In this document: in pieces, positions 1-11,059 of the stretch
Layout of the letters: the number at the start of each line of letters is the position of its first letter
Numbering within the stretch: the first letter of the stretch is position 1
Origin: Amoebidium appalachense
Lineage: Eukaryota; Ichthyosporea
DNA length: 64,000 nucleotides
Assembly: GCA_963693365.1 (NCBI GenBank)
Contig: CAVNZM010000009.1
Location: 9,796,001-9,860,000, forward strand
Direction: 5' to 3'
Notes under the pieces: generated by a model
The model's input: the letters and a program-made list of their open reading frames with translations, nothing else
Database searches by the model: none
Told to the model about the DNA's origin: nothing
Position numbers and translations under genes: made by a program

Positions 1-80
1 TGCTCTACAAAAAACCTAAATGAAAAAACATTTCAGCACATGAACATTGTCTTCGTTTGACCATTGAACCACACACACAG

Positions 81-970
81 GGCATCCCTTTCGTCGTCCG
101 TGGCCTGCTTCCCGATGAGGCTGCCAACAGGAAAGCAGAGAAGGTGTTTGTGGGATGGAATGATTGGTACACCACTGTGACGAAGGACACGTTTACTGAG
201 GAGGATCTGGAAGAGATGACTGCTAAATATCGGAGGTACAATATACCCCCACTGAACCATACACCCCCACCCATGTAACGGTATACTAGTACACCCCCAC
301 ACCCACTCATTTCTGTATCATCACTTACTAAGAGGGTCACGAAAATTGGAATGTGCTTTATGATATGTCACAGTGTGTACACAGTCTCATCAGCGTGGGA
401 CAGGTTTGCTCAGGACGCGTACGATTGCTTCAAGGAATCTACCAAGAACAACCTTCGCACAGCCAAGCTTCATGCTGGTGACCACTACGCCGATGACTAC
501 CGTCTATTTGGTCCCCTTGAGACGGCTGAGAGCTGGGAAAGGGCCCACAAGTACTACTGCAAACTCCCGTACCGTATGACCAACAAGAACTCCACATTCA
601 TCGTTCAGGTCAGTGTGAAGGGGGGTTTCACTGGCGGTTGGGGGGGGGGGGGAGGGGGGAAGGGGGGGGGGAAGGGGGGGGGGGGTTCTTTCTCGATTTC
701 TTTCCCTTTCCTAATGTGGTAACTTGGTAGGTGGCAACAAAGGTTCGTCGATGGGATGCCATGGACCTGCGTCGGGCATTGCTGCAAGGTCTGCATGCAG
801 AGATGGACAACCCACCACTTGACGTTCATGATGTACCACCTGACGTGAATGAGGCTGTTCTCGAGGAGGTGCTGGCAGGACTCGAGAGGAGGAGGACGTG
901 GCAGTACCCGAAGTACCTGATGATGCTGGACTGGAAGCGGCAGACGAGGAGGTGACAGTTCTCATGTCAG
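81..970 (+). pseudogene. Plavaka-type transposase, C-terminal fragment (copy A)
   Basis: Three exons, 81-235, 404-608 and 731-970, read on the plus strand with GT-AG borders and matching phases (155+205 nt gives whole codons). They are paralogous, exon by exon and with the same splice positions, to exons 6-8 of the Plavaka transposase at 12.6-21.8 kb: shared cores include VVRGLLPDE / VVRDLLPDQ, HKYYCKLPYRMTNKN / HKFYCKVPYRMTNRN and RRWDAMDL / SRWDAMDL. These belong to the C-terminal half of the DDE transposase. In exon 3 the frame hits TGA at 953-955, while the next frame from about 893 keeps the acidic tail seen in the paralogue, so a one-base indel in the GAGGAGGAG run has broken it. No following exon is found downstream; the 375-bp tandem repeat lies there instead. 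The upstream half is outside the window. Confidence 0.7.
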
Positions 971-1084
971 GTAAGGGGGGGGGGGGGGGGGGGGGGGGTG
1001 TCACTGTGGAGGGGGAGAATGGGGGGCAGGGGCAGTTAGGAAGTTAACGGGGGGGGGGGGGGGGGGGGGGGTCATATCACCCGT

Positions 1085-2012
1085 CGATAAAAAAACACAC
1101 ACAAATGTGCATAAAATCACCCTGGGTGCACGGGTTCGACCCAGTTTTTTTGCCCTGCAAACAGGGGGCACGTGGGGGGTGTGTGTGTGAAGTTTGGTGC
1201 ATGTACGGGCACTGGTCGGACGGGAGGGGGGTCCATCGGCCCAATTTTACAGTGATTTGTACATGAAAGCGCAGAATCAGTTATACACGAATGCAAATAC
1301 ACCTAACTCCTTCCAGAAACACAAGTAGCAAGAGTTAGGGGGCTCCCAAGTAACGTTTGGGGGTGGGGATGATGGTGCAGGGGTTTTTGGGGGGATAGGG
1401 CCATATGCCTGCCCATAAAATGAAGTCCCAGGGGGGGGTCTGAGTGTTTTAATAGGGGATATCGATAAAAACACACACAAATGTGCATAAAATCACTCTG
1501 GGTGCACGGTTTTCGACCCAGTTTTTTTGCCCTGCAAACAGGGGGCACGTGGGGGGGGGGGGTGTGAAGTTTGGTGCATGTACGGGCACTGGTCGGACGG
1601 GAGGGGGGTCCATCGGCCCGATTTTACAGTGATTTGTACATGATAGCGCAGAATCAGATATACACGAATGCAAATACACCTAACTCCTTCCAGAAACACA
1701 AGTAGCAAGAGTTAGGGGGCTCCTAAGTAACGTTTGGGGGTGGGGATGATGGTGCAGGGGTGTTTGGCGGGATAGGGCCATATGCCTGCCCATAAAATGA
1801 AGTCCCAGGGGGGTCTGAGTGTTTTAATAGGGGATATCGATAAAAAAACACACAAATGTGCATAAAATTACTCTGGATGCACGGATTTCGACCCAGTTTT
1901 TTTTTTTTGCCCTGCAAACAGGGGGCACGTGGGGGGTGTGTGTGAGAAGTTTGGTGCATGTACGGGCACTGGTTGGACGGGAGGGGGGTCCATCGGCCGG
2001 ATTTTATTGTAA
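1085..2012. repeat. Tandem repeat, about 375-bp unit, 2.5 copies
   Basis: Three successive copies start near 1085, 1463 and 1837 with a GATAAAAACACACA sequence, followed by the same run of landmarks (GCACGTGGGG, TTTGGTGCATGTACGGGC, CATATGCCTGCCCATAAAATG). The third copy breaks off at about 2012 and runs into a (TG)n tract. Copies differ mainly in poly-G, poly-T and A-run lengths. Short ORFs in it are by-products of the repeat; I see no gene. Confidence 0.9.
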
Positions 2013-2036
2013 TTTCTTCATGTGTGGTTGTGTGTG

Positions 2037-2059
2037 CGTGTGTGTGTGTGTGTGTGTGT

Positions 2060-2148
<89 letters not shown>
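2037..2148. repeat. (TG)n microsatellite
   Basis: An almost pure TG dinucleotide run of about 110 bases follows the end of the 375-bp tandem repeat and is followed by a G-rich stretch to about 2173. Confidence 0.95.
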
Positions 2149-2149
<1 letters not shown>

Positions 2150-2173
2150 AGGAAGGGGGGGGAGGGGGGGGGG

Positions 2174-3291
2174 TGCTTCATCATACCGGTAGAAAAAACC
2201 CCCTTTTCCCCTAAACCCCCCGGTCTTTAAATTTTTAACTTTTGCATTCCCAGGTAAACAACACCAAAGGGGTTTGAGGCTCTCGACACTGGATTCCTTC
2301 TTTGACCAGGAACGGGAAGCGGTCCCCAGCCCCCTTCTAACAGATAATGGGAGAAATTGTAAAGTTTACATTTTGTGACGTCACGGTGGTGCCACAACGG
2401 GGTATTTTATTAGCATACGAATAGTAAATGCTGAGCTGGGGACCCGGCAGGAAAGATATCGACCAACGGGGACGGCCCGTCATGAGCGGTGTTCGGATAC
2501 AAAAACACAGCAAAATATTGACATGAAAACATCCGAACGGGGCCTGCACGTTCGTGTCAAATTATTCATATCATATCCAATTCGGATTCTGAGAGTCCAC
2601 CAAGAAGACAAAACGAACAAAAAACGTGCCCATCACAGATTTGTGGTGAAACACGTCTTCGGGGAAACACGTATTCCGGAATATATATTAGAATCAAAAT
2701 AAGCATGTTCCAGGAGCCATAAGACGTGTCTGCAAGTCCATGAGCAAGACGTTATAGAAGTTAGACAGTATTGATACAAACATATTCCGGAATACGATAT
2801 TATGGGACAAGTGGTTTTGCTGTGGTTTGGGTAAAGATCTCATAGCTGAGCAGTCCCCAACGTGCAGAAAAACACATATTCCGGAATATGTTAATCGGCC
2901 TATTGCAAACCCAGTTTTGTGCATTCTCAACCATACATGCCCGTGCTATGGACCAGAAAAACTGATACACTTATTGGTGTCAAGAGAACCAACCCAACCC
3001 CACCCCAATCCCAACCACCATCTACTCGAGCTAGTAGAGACAAAAGCCCTAAAACATAACATAACACAACATAACACAAAAAAGAAAACACAAGCCCGTT
3101 CGTTCGTTTGTTCGTTCCATGAGCATGTAAAAATATGTCAAGATAAAATGTGGCTGAAGGACAGGAAAGCGTTTATTCATTCAATCATTCATTCATTCTT
3201 TACTTTCACTGAACGACGAGTGAATTCTCTAGAACATGTGTTTCAATACAAATATTGATGCAAATGAATACAAATTTATATATACCCACAG
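2174..3291. other. Non-coding stretch with three TATTCCGGAATA palindromes
   Basis: No convincing gene. The 12-base palindrome TATTCCGGAATA occurs at 2672-2683, 2783-2794 and 2877-2888. Near 3055-3120 there are short AACATAACAC and GTTCGTTC-type repeats. Confidence 0.6.
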
Positions 3292-3505
3292 GGTATAACG
3301 TGATGGTCATTCGAGCAAACATCATGGCCATTGCAGCTGTTGTTGTCGTCATTTGGGGCGCAAGCGCTTTGCAATCGGCTAGAAAAACATACTAAGCGGC
3401 AAAGGTGGGAGTGGGCTGTCGGCATCATACTCAGCGTCTACACGGTGGGTTGCATGGTGTTGAGTGCTTTCCTGAATGATATCAGGTTCTCGGACACCAT
3501 GTTCT
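3292..3505 (+). pseudogene. Broken exon of an unrecognised membrane protein
   Basis: After a splice-acceptor-like sequence (CCCACAG at 3285-3291) one frame encodes a hydrophobic stretch around IMAIAAVVVVIWG. An adjacent frame, after the A-run near 3385, encodes a second one around WAVGIILSVYTVGCMVLSAF. Read together across a one-base shift they look like two transmembrane helices joined by a basic loop. The fragment ends exactly where the LTR-like repeat begins. I do not recognise the family; a chance hydrophobic ORF is possible. Confidence 0.3.
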
Positions 3506-3742
3506 CTATGAAAACTACTCCGGGACGTGTGTTGCCTCTAGGGGGACATCCCCTTGGACGAAAGTGAACCTGCAATGGTTGTAAACCACGGCAAGCCCCC
3601 AGTCATCAATTTATTGATCCGTGAGGTCCATGTGCCCAAAAAACGGGGGAAGTCTTCGCCCCGTGAAAAAACAGCACGTATGTGGGGATCAATGGGGGTT
3701 GTGTGTGGGTGTAGGTGGGTGGGTGAAAAGGAATATATAGCT
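3506..3742 (-). repeat. LTR-like dispersed repeat, copy 3 (minus, cut by gap)
   Basis: Reverse complement of the right half of the repeat seen complete at 5257-5822 and 15942-16510, beginning with the shared end CTATGAAAACTACTCCGGGA and running into the run of Ns. The rest of the copy is in or lost to the gap. Confidence 0.9.
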
Positions 3743-4242
3743 NNNNNNNNNNNNNNNNNNNNNNNNNNNNNNNNNNNNNNNNNNNNNNNNNNNNNNNNNN
3801 NNNNNNNNNNNNNNNNNNNNNNNNNNNNNNNNNNNNNNNNNNNNNNNNNNNNNNNNNNNNNNNNNNNNNNNNNNNNNNNNNNNNNNNNNNNNNNNNNNNN
3901 NNNNNNNNNNNNNNNNNNNNNNNNNNNNNNNNNNNNNNNNNNNNNNNNNNNNNNNNNNNNNNNNNNNNNNNNNNNNNNNNNNNNNNNNNNNNNNNNNNNN
4001 NNNNNNNNNNNNNNNNNNNNNNNNNNNNNNNNNNNNNNNNNNNNNNNNNNNNNNNNNNNNNNNNNNNNNNNNNNNNNNNNNNNNNNNNNNNNNNNNNNNN
4101 NNNNNNNNNNNNNNNNNNNNNNNNNNNNNNNNNNNNNNNNNNNNNNNNNNNNNNNNNNNNNNNNNNNNNNNNNNNNNNNNNNNNNNNNNNNNNNNNNNNN
4201 NNNNNNNNNNNNNNNNNNNNNNNNNNNNNNNNNNNNNNNNNN
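3743..4242. other. Assembly gap of 500 Ns
   Basis: Exactly 500 N characters, the usual placeholder for a gap of unknown size. The two flanks may not be truly adjacent. Confidence 1.
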
Positions 4243-4547
4243 GTGAACCGCATGTGATTGGCTCTCGTAGCCAAAAAGCACATACCGATGCGCATGTCTG
4301 AGCCAGCCGTGCGCAGCTCCAGTTATAAGGGCATGTCGGGGGCTTCAGAGCTCACTCAGTGTGCTCGGCTTAACTAGGTGTAGGCAGGACTAGCACGTGC
4401 ACTAAGCAAAATGCGGTCTAGTCAACCCCGGTCTACTTATAAACATATTGTTTGTCACAGACACACGATCATATTACACAACAAGTCGCTTTGACCGGCC
4501 CAGATGTGGCAGACAAGGCATCCTTTTGGATACGCGGAGCAGTGGTG
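4243..4547. other. Left flank of the Plavaka element, no gene seen
   Basis: About 300 bases between the gap and the left inverted terminus, without a recognisable coding sequence. The last bases before the terminus are AGTGGTG; after the right terminus comes TGGTTTGG. They share only TGGT at an offset, so no clean target-site duplication is proven. Confidence 0.5.
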
Positions 4548-4577
4548 CATCAGCAAACTTCCCGGAAGTATTGCCAA
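4548..4577 (+). repeat. Left terminal inverted repeat of the Plavaka element
   Basis: Begins CATCAGCAAACTTCCCGG and runs into GTATTGCCAA; pairs with 23333-23362 on the other strand with two mismatches. The sequence just outside the two copies is unrelated, as expected for transposon termini. Confidence 0.65.
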
Positions 4578-6060
4578 CGTATTTTTTGCTATTGGGGCTA
4601 TTGGCGATATTGGCAATAGAACCCCTTGCCGCCAATAAGAACACCATATTGCAATAATATTGCTTTGGTATTGTCAATGGTAATACAGTACCAATACCCC
4701 CTATTGTCGATATCCCGCTGATATGAATATATTATCCAGTATATGTTACATCAATATCGCCAATACATTAGAGTGCCATTACATTACCATTGCATTACTA
4801 TTGGGCTAGCATTATAGACGTATTGCCAATATCAATTATACCCGGGCGATATTACAATAACAACCAAATAATATCAAAAATACAGATAATGATATGGATG
4901 TATTATACTGTATTTTCGCATTGTAGTTGCACTATGAACGCATTATTAATGTATTGCCAATATGTAATTCATAGAAATACAAAGATTTAAATATCAAGAA
5001 ACATATAAACAATGTATTGCCAACATATGATCCAACTATAATCAATATATAAATGCGGTATCGCCGATAGGTTGTTTTAATATCGTGAGTATATTGATGA
5101 CATAAACAGAGGTATGATTAATACACTCCCAACACATTACAAATAAGGAATATGTGAGTATGTTCCATATCAAGCATATATTGGCAACATACGAATGATA
5201 CCACCACCATAAAGATATAAGTATTGATAATGCATTGCATATATATTATAAATATCGGTTTTATTTGTGGAATTTATTGACATAAATATTTTTCTGGGTA
5301 AACACGTAGGATGGGTGTTCGATATTGACATAACCATGTAGGCTTCGTTTCGTGTTTTAGCAGTTCGCGATTGGCCGCTCGCACACGGGCACCTATTAGC
5401 TAATCAAAACATCAGATTCCACATATCGCTAGACCGATTTTGATTGGTTCGATTCAGATTCACATATCACTGGATCGATTTTCAATTGGCTCAGGTCGGT
5501 AGGCTTAGGTATATAAGCAAGACAGTTTTCAGCAGATCAGCAAGCTACAAACACATCTTCTGTGTTGAGCACCTACAGCCCTTACGGCTATACATTTTCT
5601 TTTCACCCACCCACCTACACCCACACTCACCCCCATTGATCCACACATGCGTGCTGTTTTTTCACGGGGCGAAGACTTCCCCCGTTTTTTGGGCACAAGG
5701 ACCTCACGGATCAATAAATTGATGACTGGGGGCTTGCCGTGGTTTACAACCATTGCAGGTTCACTTTCGTCCAAGGGGATGTCCCCCTAGAGGCAACACA
5801 CGTCCCGGAGTAGTTTTCATAGAACACTATATTATTCAAATACATTGCCAATAAATTGATAATGGGAACGAATGCATGCAAAGTACAGTATAAGTGCGCT
5901 TATAACATGAAAGGCATATCGGACGAACATTGCCAATGTATTAATAATAACTTTATTGACACCTCAATCACATGCTCAATATATTGGCAATATGCACACG
6001 GTACGGTAAGCACAGCCCCATGATCATTGTCAATGTATTGCCAATGTATTGCACATGTCG
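4578..6060. repeat. Left subterminal TATTGCCAAT-rich region
   Basis: A+T-rich, no gene. It contains many degenerate copies of TATTGCCAAT and its complement ATTGGCAATA (for example near 4570, 4610, 4800, 5010, 5850, 5980 and 6030) mixed with other ATAT-rich words. The array is interrupted by an LTR-like repeat at 5257-5822. The right end has an equivalent array. Confidence 0.7.
5257..5822 (+). repeat. LTR-like dispersed repeat, copy 1 (complete, 566 bp)
   Basis: Nearly identical over its full length to 15942-16510; partial copies at 3506-3742 (-) and 35471-35787 (+). It has the layout of a solo LTR: a TATA box (GGTATATAAGCA, about 5510-5521), then a short transcribed-looking region, an AATAAA polyadenylation-like signal (in GATCAATAAATTGATG, about 5708) and a G-rich hairpin, ending near TTTTCATAG. 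I could not find a clear TG...CA border with a target-site duplication, so the element class is open. The shared minus-strand ORF is a consequence of copy identity and not good evidence for a protein. Confidence 0.75.
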
Positions 6061-6304
6061 TCATCCATACGTGTTCCGTATGGTCACTTTATTAACTTCG
6101 GTTGGATATACCACATTATATTGAGGACCACACCTGGTGGCCCTCCCCCCTCCCCCCCTCCCCCCCCCGGCCCAACCCCCTCCCCCCCCCCCCTCCCCCC
6201 CCCGGCCCTCCCCCCCCCCTCCCCCCCCCCCCCCCCCCCCGGGCCCCACCCCCTTTTCCCACAGGCTCAACCGGCCATGTATACACCGCCCCCCCCCCCC
6301 CCCC

Positions 6305-7186
6305 CTAAAAAAACCCAAGTCCACTACCCCCCCCCCCCCACCCAAAATCAAAGAAAAAAAAACTTTTAGGGCTCGTCAATGTTGCAGGCGGCATGGGACT
6401 TGTCGATGTTGCAGGCATGGCCGTCTCAGTGCTCGTGCTCGGTATTGGCGGCGAGGGGAGACTTAGGAGCGGGGGGGGCTCTGGAGCGTGGGGGGACTTT
6501 TGGGCGTTGATCTCTGAGTCTTGTTGCTCAGCCTCGGCCTCCTTGAGCCTTGCCTCCTCCTGGGCCTTGAAAGTCTTCCAGTTGTTGATGGCCTGAGGAC
6601 ACACGTATTAGAATGAATGTAACAAGAGTTCTGCAGACAAAGACATGTGCCAAGTGGCAAGCTGCAAATGGAGCATAATTTAACTGAAATAATAATATGC
6701 AAACGTACTCCCCATCTTCTGGCAAGAAAGCTATAAAATGTGGAAGTATCATGTTCATGTTCAAGGGGTTGGGAGGAGGGAGGGGGGGGGGGGGGGGTTC
6801 CCTACCGCTTCAAAAGACCTCGGGTTCGCCAGCCCGTGCCAGTCCTTGGGGATGCCTCCCTCCTTGGAGAAGGGTGACCAGACAGGCAAGCCATTTTCAG
6901 CTTGTGCCGCAGTGCGGTCGCTCAGACAGGCCTCGATGATGTAGATGATGAAGCGCACAAATTGGGGCGAGTCCTTCAGCACGTCCTGCATCATTGAGAA
7001 ATCAGCAGTTAGCTATGATCATGTGGATTGGGCTTGGGTTAATCTATGTACATCAAGGACCATTAACTTAGTAAAAGGAAAATGAACTCATAGACAGCAA
7101 ACGCAATTGAAACAAACGAAAGAACTAGAAAAGAAAGTGATTCCATACACACATGCCCAAAAGGGCTATTATGGGAAGGGATAAGG

Positions 7187-7260
<74 letters not shown>

Positions 7261-8229
7261 GGACTTACGTCAATGGTCTCGAAGGTGATGTCCATGTCGT
7301 TGGCGCGGTTTCGCACTTCATCCAAGGCCAATAGCAGGTCGAGGAGCGCTGGGTTCCCAAAAGGGTGGCCGGTCTCTGGGTCGCGGAAAGCCCTGCTGCC
7401 ACCTGACATGCCTGGGGCAAGGTCGATGATATCCATGAGGCTCTGCCAGAACGCCCACCGGGACGTGAACTCCCCGGGGACATCCCTGTCCAAGATCTGC
7501 AAGAAGAGATGTGCATGTCAGTGATGAGTGCTGACGAAGGAATGTACAAACAGATTCAGAATAACTTGTCAACGGTAAAAGGTGTTCAATGCCTAACAAA
7601 CAGCTACTACTAGCATAGTATCATGGGCACATTCATTTTTGTCCTACACTCTGACTATAAAACTCTACATTGCAGGCAGTGTTTGGGGTTTGAACACACA
7701 AGCAACCAGGGTTTAGGAAGCTTACCCTGACGTTTCCTGGAAGCACACTGAACATGGGCATTTGCCGCCGGACAGACTTGACGACGTTGTGCTTGGCCTG
7801 TGACATGGCCCTGCTGAACCTGCCATGTTTGGGTGGAGGGTGTTAATATCGTTATATAAAAAAGTCAACAAGATAACCAACCATTTTAATGTAAACCTAT
7901 GGATAGTTGTCCCACACTACTTGCAAGAAGTAAAGTATGTCGACGACAATATCACTCACTAGAAACATATGAACAATACAATGCCAATATCATTTACATA
8001 TCGAAGACATGTTGGCAATACTATTTCGATACAATGCCACAGCTATTACGAATATATGAAACATATGAGGGACACGTAAACTTAATCAAAAGTACAACAA
8101 GTGTTCACTAACATATTGCCAATGTATCAGAATGATACGATGCCGTATATCAACCCTATGAGCACCTCATTATGATGGATAGAACACTTGGGGATGATGT
8201 GGTGTGCTTGTGTGTGTGTGCTTGCGCTT

Positions 8230-8263
<34 letters not shown>

Positions 8264-11059
8264 TTACTTACTTGGACCTGAGCTTGAAGTCTTCATCGGT
8301 CCGCTTCAGCTTGCCGAAGTACACAACGGCTTCTTGAATCTCCTCGTCGGAAACCTTCCCCCAGAAGGGCTTTCCTGTGGGGGGGTCTTTCTTGAGCGTC
8401 ATAGCGATGGCCTTGATAAGGCGCTGGGGATCATTCTGGATGTTGGCGCCAAACTTCATGAGCACCGTGGTGTACACAGTGTCGGTCATGGGGTGCTTCC
8501 GAAGAAGCCTTGCCTGCATTGGATGGAATAAAGAGAGGGTTGGAAAGAAGGTCTTTTTTATCTCATGGAACAAAGATTTAATGAAGACATGCACATGACT
8601 AATTGATTCGTTAACTGACGTGAACCATAGAATAGGGTTTTTATGGGTTTGGATTTGATACACAAGTGCGGTTGAACATTCTTAATTACTTCAAACGTTG
8701 TCTTCAAGGTTTGGCCGTGTCATTGGGAGGGGGAGGGGGGGGGGGGGGACGATGTCTTCAAGGTTTGGCGGTGTCATTGGGAGGGGGGGAAGGGGGGGGG
8801 GGGGGGGGGGGGCTGGATGGGGAGGATGGGGGGCCGGGGATGCGTTACCACAGTGGTGTTCAGCATCAACTCATCATCCGCAGTAGCCTCATTGGAGGAC
8901 ACATCAGACATCTTCATCTTCTTGACCTTGGGCCTCTTGGGGGGGTCGTCGTCCTGGGAGGGAGCGGCCCGCTTCAGGACACCCGTCGTAGCGAAATTCG
9001 CGATGCCTGCCCTTTTCGATGGTGTCTCTGTGCCAAAAGCAATGTCCAGAGCATCACGCTCGGTCAACTCCGGCACTTGCGCGCGCAGGAGGGCAGCAAA
9101 CGCGATGTCGAGTTTGGAGTAGTTCATCGGGGCCGAGACGGGGGCGGGGGTCAACGGCATGGGTTGCTTGGAGCTGTCCTTGCTGCTGGAGCGGTCCTTG
9201 CTGCCGGATTTATCTGTGTAGGAATGGTTGGGCACTCAACATCCCGACCGAAGCCACAAGAGTATTACGAGGTCACTACCAACTTATTCTCAATACATGC
9301 TAAGTACAACACCAATACTGTAACGATATCACGATGGTATTGCCATTATGTACGTAGCCTACGACAATTGCATAAAGCATAACAAATGTATATTAGCAAT
9401 GTATTGCGCATGTTTGTTCGATATTCACCGTCAACGAGGAACACATTGAAAATGAGATGCAGTTGGTTTGTGTACAATGGTAGGTGTTTGGACCGTGTGT
9501 GTGTTTCTGTGGTTGTGTGTGTGTGCGCGTGTGTGTGTGTGGTGGGTGGTGGGGAGGGGGGGGGGGGGGGGGGGGGGGGGCAAAAAAAGACAAGACCTGG
9601 CAGCAAGGGCCAAGACAAAGACTGGTAGGCTCTCACTAAAAGTGTGGGGTTAGGGTCCCAGTATGAGCGGCAGCGGCAGCGCAATTCTAGGGGTGTTGCT
9701 GCTAGCCAACCCTCAGAGAGAATGTTGACAGCCTGTGCAAAGTTTGGGCCCAACTGGAACCCAAAGTGAAGCGCAAACGGCGTGGTCATGACAAGGTCAC
9801 CAGGGTACTGCACCAGCACCTCAGGGACCAGACCCTCCTTCACCCATTCCATGATTGCTTCGGCGGTAGGAATGAACGTCTTGTGTTGTATGGGGTTTTT
9901 GCACTCAACACCTAAGTCTTCCTGCAGTTTGGCTACGATCGTTCGATACACCGAGGGTGGGTAACAAAACCAGAATTTTGGGTAGCCAGCAACATGTAGT
10001 GAACAAGACGGCACCCCGTTGTCCTCCGAGTGAATTTCAAACGCAGAACCTCCCTTCTTCGCAGGTGATAAGTGCACGTAACTAAACGGCCGATTGATAC
10101 CAGGCAAGTCCTGAAGATAATGAGGCCGACCAAGGGGTGTTGCATTGACCAGTTGTGTCAGATCAGGAATGCTATGCAGGCGTCTTTTCGGCGGGGGGAG
10201 GTCAACGTGTGCAGCATATACACCCCCACCGTTGAGTGCCTTTTCGTACAGACTTACGACTTCACGGACGGTGGTTTGAGGACTAAGTGGGGGTGCATGT
10301 GCCCTAGCAGCTTCGATGCTAGCCTGTATGTCTATAGTCGTGCAAGGTGTGCGAATGACCTGCCTCCAATGATTGTTGGTGGGTTGCAATGTAAATACGT
10401 GGGCATGCTTGCGTAGAGCAGTGGGTGTGTACTGAGACAAGGCATCTTCAAAGGGTATTGGGGGGGCGAACTGTCGAAGCACAACACCACCAACGTCTAT
10501 AGCCTCCGCAGCATGGAGCGTGGCTAGTGCTAGCTTTAGGTCGAGCATGTGTGCAGTAGAAAAAAACAAAATGCAAAACAGAAGACTGCGGTACGGTAGC
10601 TAGGTGGGTGTACTATTTATGAAAGCATGCAGGAGGACGCTACTGCCAAAGATAACGCAACGAAAAAAAGGTGATGTGCACAGTGTGGTTGCAAGAACAG
10701 AATGGGGAGTTGCACGGGGAACAGTCCGGCTATGTACCTGCAAGGATAGCATGCATATACAGGCGAGTGGGCGGGTTGTGCAGGCTGAGAGGGCGGGATA
10801 TGGAGGGCCGAGCCATACCTTTTGTTTTCCCAGTTACGAGGTCCATAGCAGGGACCTTGTTGGCCTGGTTGATGACCTGGGCCAGGAAAGGGTTCGCTTT
10901 GCCATCGTCCGAGGCGGACTCGTCGGAGTCGGCTCGGACCTTCTTCTTGCTCTTGGACCCCTTGCTGGTGCGCACGGGGGTTTCGGGAGGTGGGGTGACC
11001 TCCTTGTCCTGTCGATCCTTCTGCTTCTTGGCTGCTTTGTCTTTGTTCGACTTTGCCAT
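6305..11059 (-). CDS. Multi-exon lysine/serine-rich protein of unknown function, transposon passenger
   Basis: Proposed exons on the minus strand: 11059-10819, 9213-8849, 8513-8272, 7819-7726, 7496-7269, 6985-6806 and 6592-about 6305. All internal borders are AG/GT and the phases (1,0,2,0,0,0) agree. The ATG at 11059 has a strong context (ACCACCATGG). The protein starts with a very basic, serine/lysine-rich region (about residues 1-130, with a nuclear-signal-like KRPKVKKMKM). An alpha-helical middle follows (cores such as TVYTTVLMKFGANIQNDPQR, RWAFWQSLMDIIDLAPGMSG and FVRFIIYIIEACLSD), then a glutamate-rich coil and a P/S/T-rich tail whose end is uncertain, because the frame runs into a poly-G tract without a clear stop. 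I do not recognise the middle domain. Each intron has a poly-C tract on the sense strand just after its donor. It diverges from the Plavaka transposase inside the same inverted termini. The JmjC exon lies in its first intron and could be an alternative first exon. Confidence 0.65.
9597..10548 (-). CDS. JmjC-domain 2-oxoglutarate/Fe(II) dioxygenase exon
   Basis: From ATG at 10548 the minus strand encodes about 317 residues resembling KDM4-type JmjC domains. Recognisable are a YAAHVDLP entry motif (residues 111-118), GINRPFSYVHLS (150-161), the iron-binding His173-x-Glu175 in FEIHSED, the 2-oxoglutarate lysine Lys191 in HVAGYPKFWF, and the distal iron ligand His261 in PFALHFGFQLGPN followed by AVN. 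All three predicted iron ligands are present. By family knowledge such enzymes demethylate histone lysines or hydroxylate proteins; the substrate here is unknown. A TATA-like ATAAATAG lies about 65 bases upstream of the ATG. A donor at 9597/9596 is in phase 1, the same phase as the upstream lysine-rich first exon, so both can splice to the acceptor at 9213. Whether it is an alternative first exon or a nested gene with an unseen terminal exon cannot be told from the sequence. Confidence 0.8.
10613..10621 (-). promoter_or_regulatory. TATA-like box upstream of the JmjC exon
   Basis: The minus strand reads CATAAATAG here, about 65 bases before the JmjC ATG at 10548, a spacing that would allow a TATA-driven start within the intron of the longer gene. 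Confidence 0.4.

Noticed and set aside
3538-4281. Open frames across the run of Ns
   Set aside because: They exist only because the gap has no stop codons.
4548-4565. CATCAGCAAACTTCCCGG as a target-site duplication
   Set aside because: The two copies are inverted, not direct, and are continuous with the TATTGCC repeats, so they fit terminal inverted repeats. No exact short duplication is found outside them.
5529-5774. Minus-strand ORF in the dispersed repeat, conserved in all copies
   Set aside because: Conserved only because the repeat copies are nearly identical DNA; it is antisense to the TATA/AATAAA order and has no recognisable domain.
10730-11059. Stand-alone 109-residue gene
   Set aside because: The frame does close at 10730, but the donor at 10819 joins in phase to a lysine/serine-rich exon at 9213 of the same character, so a first exon is the better reading.
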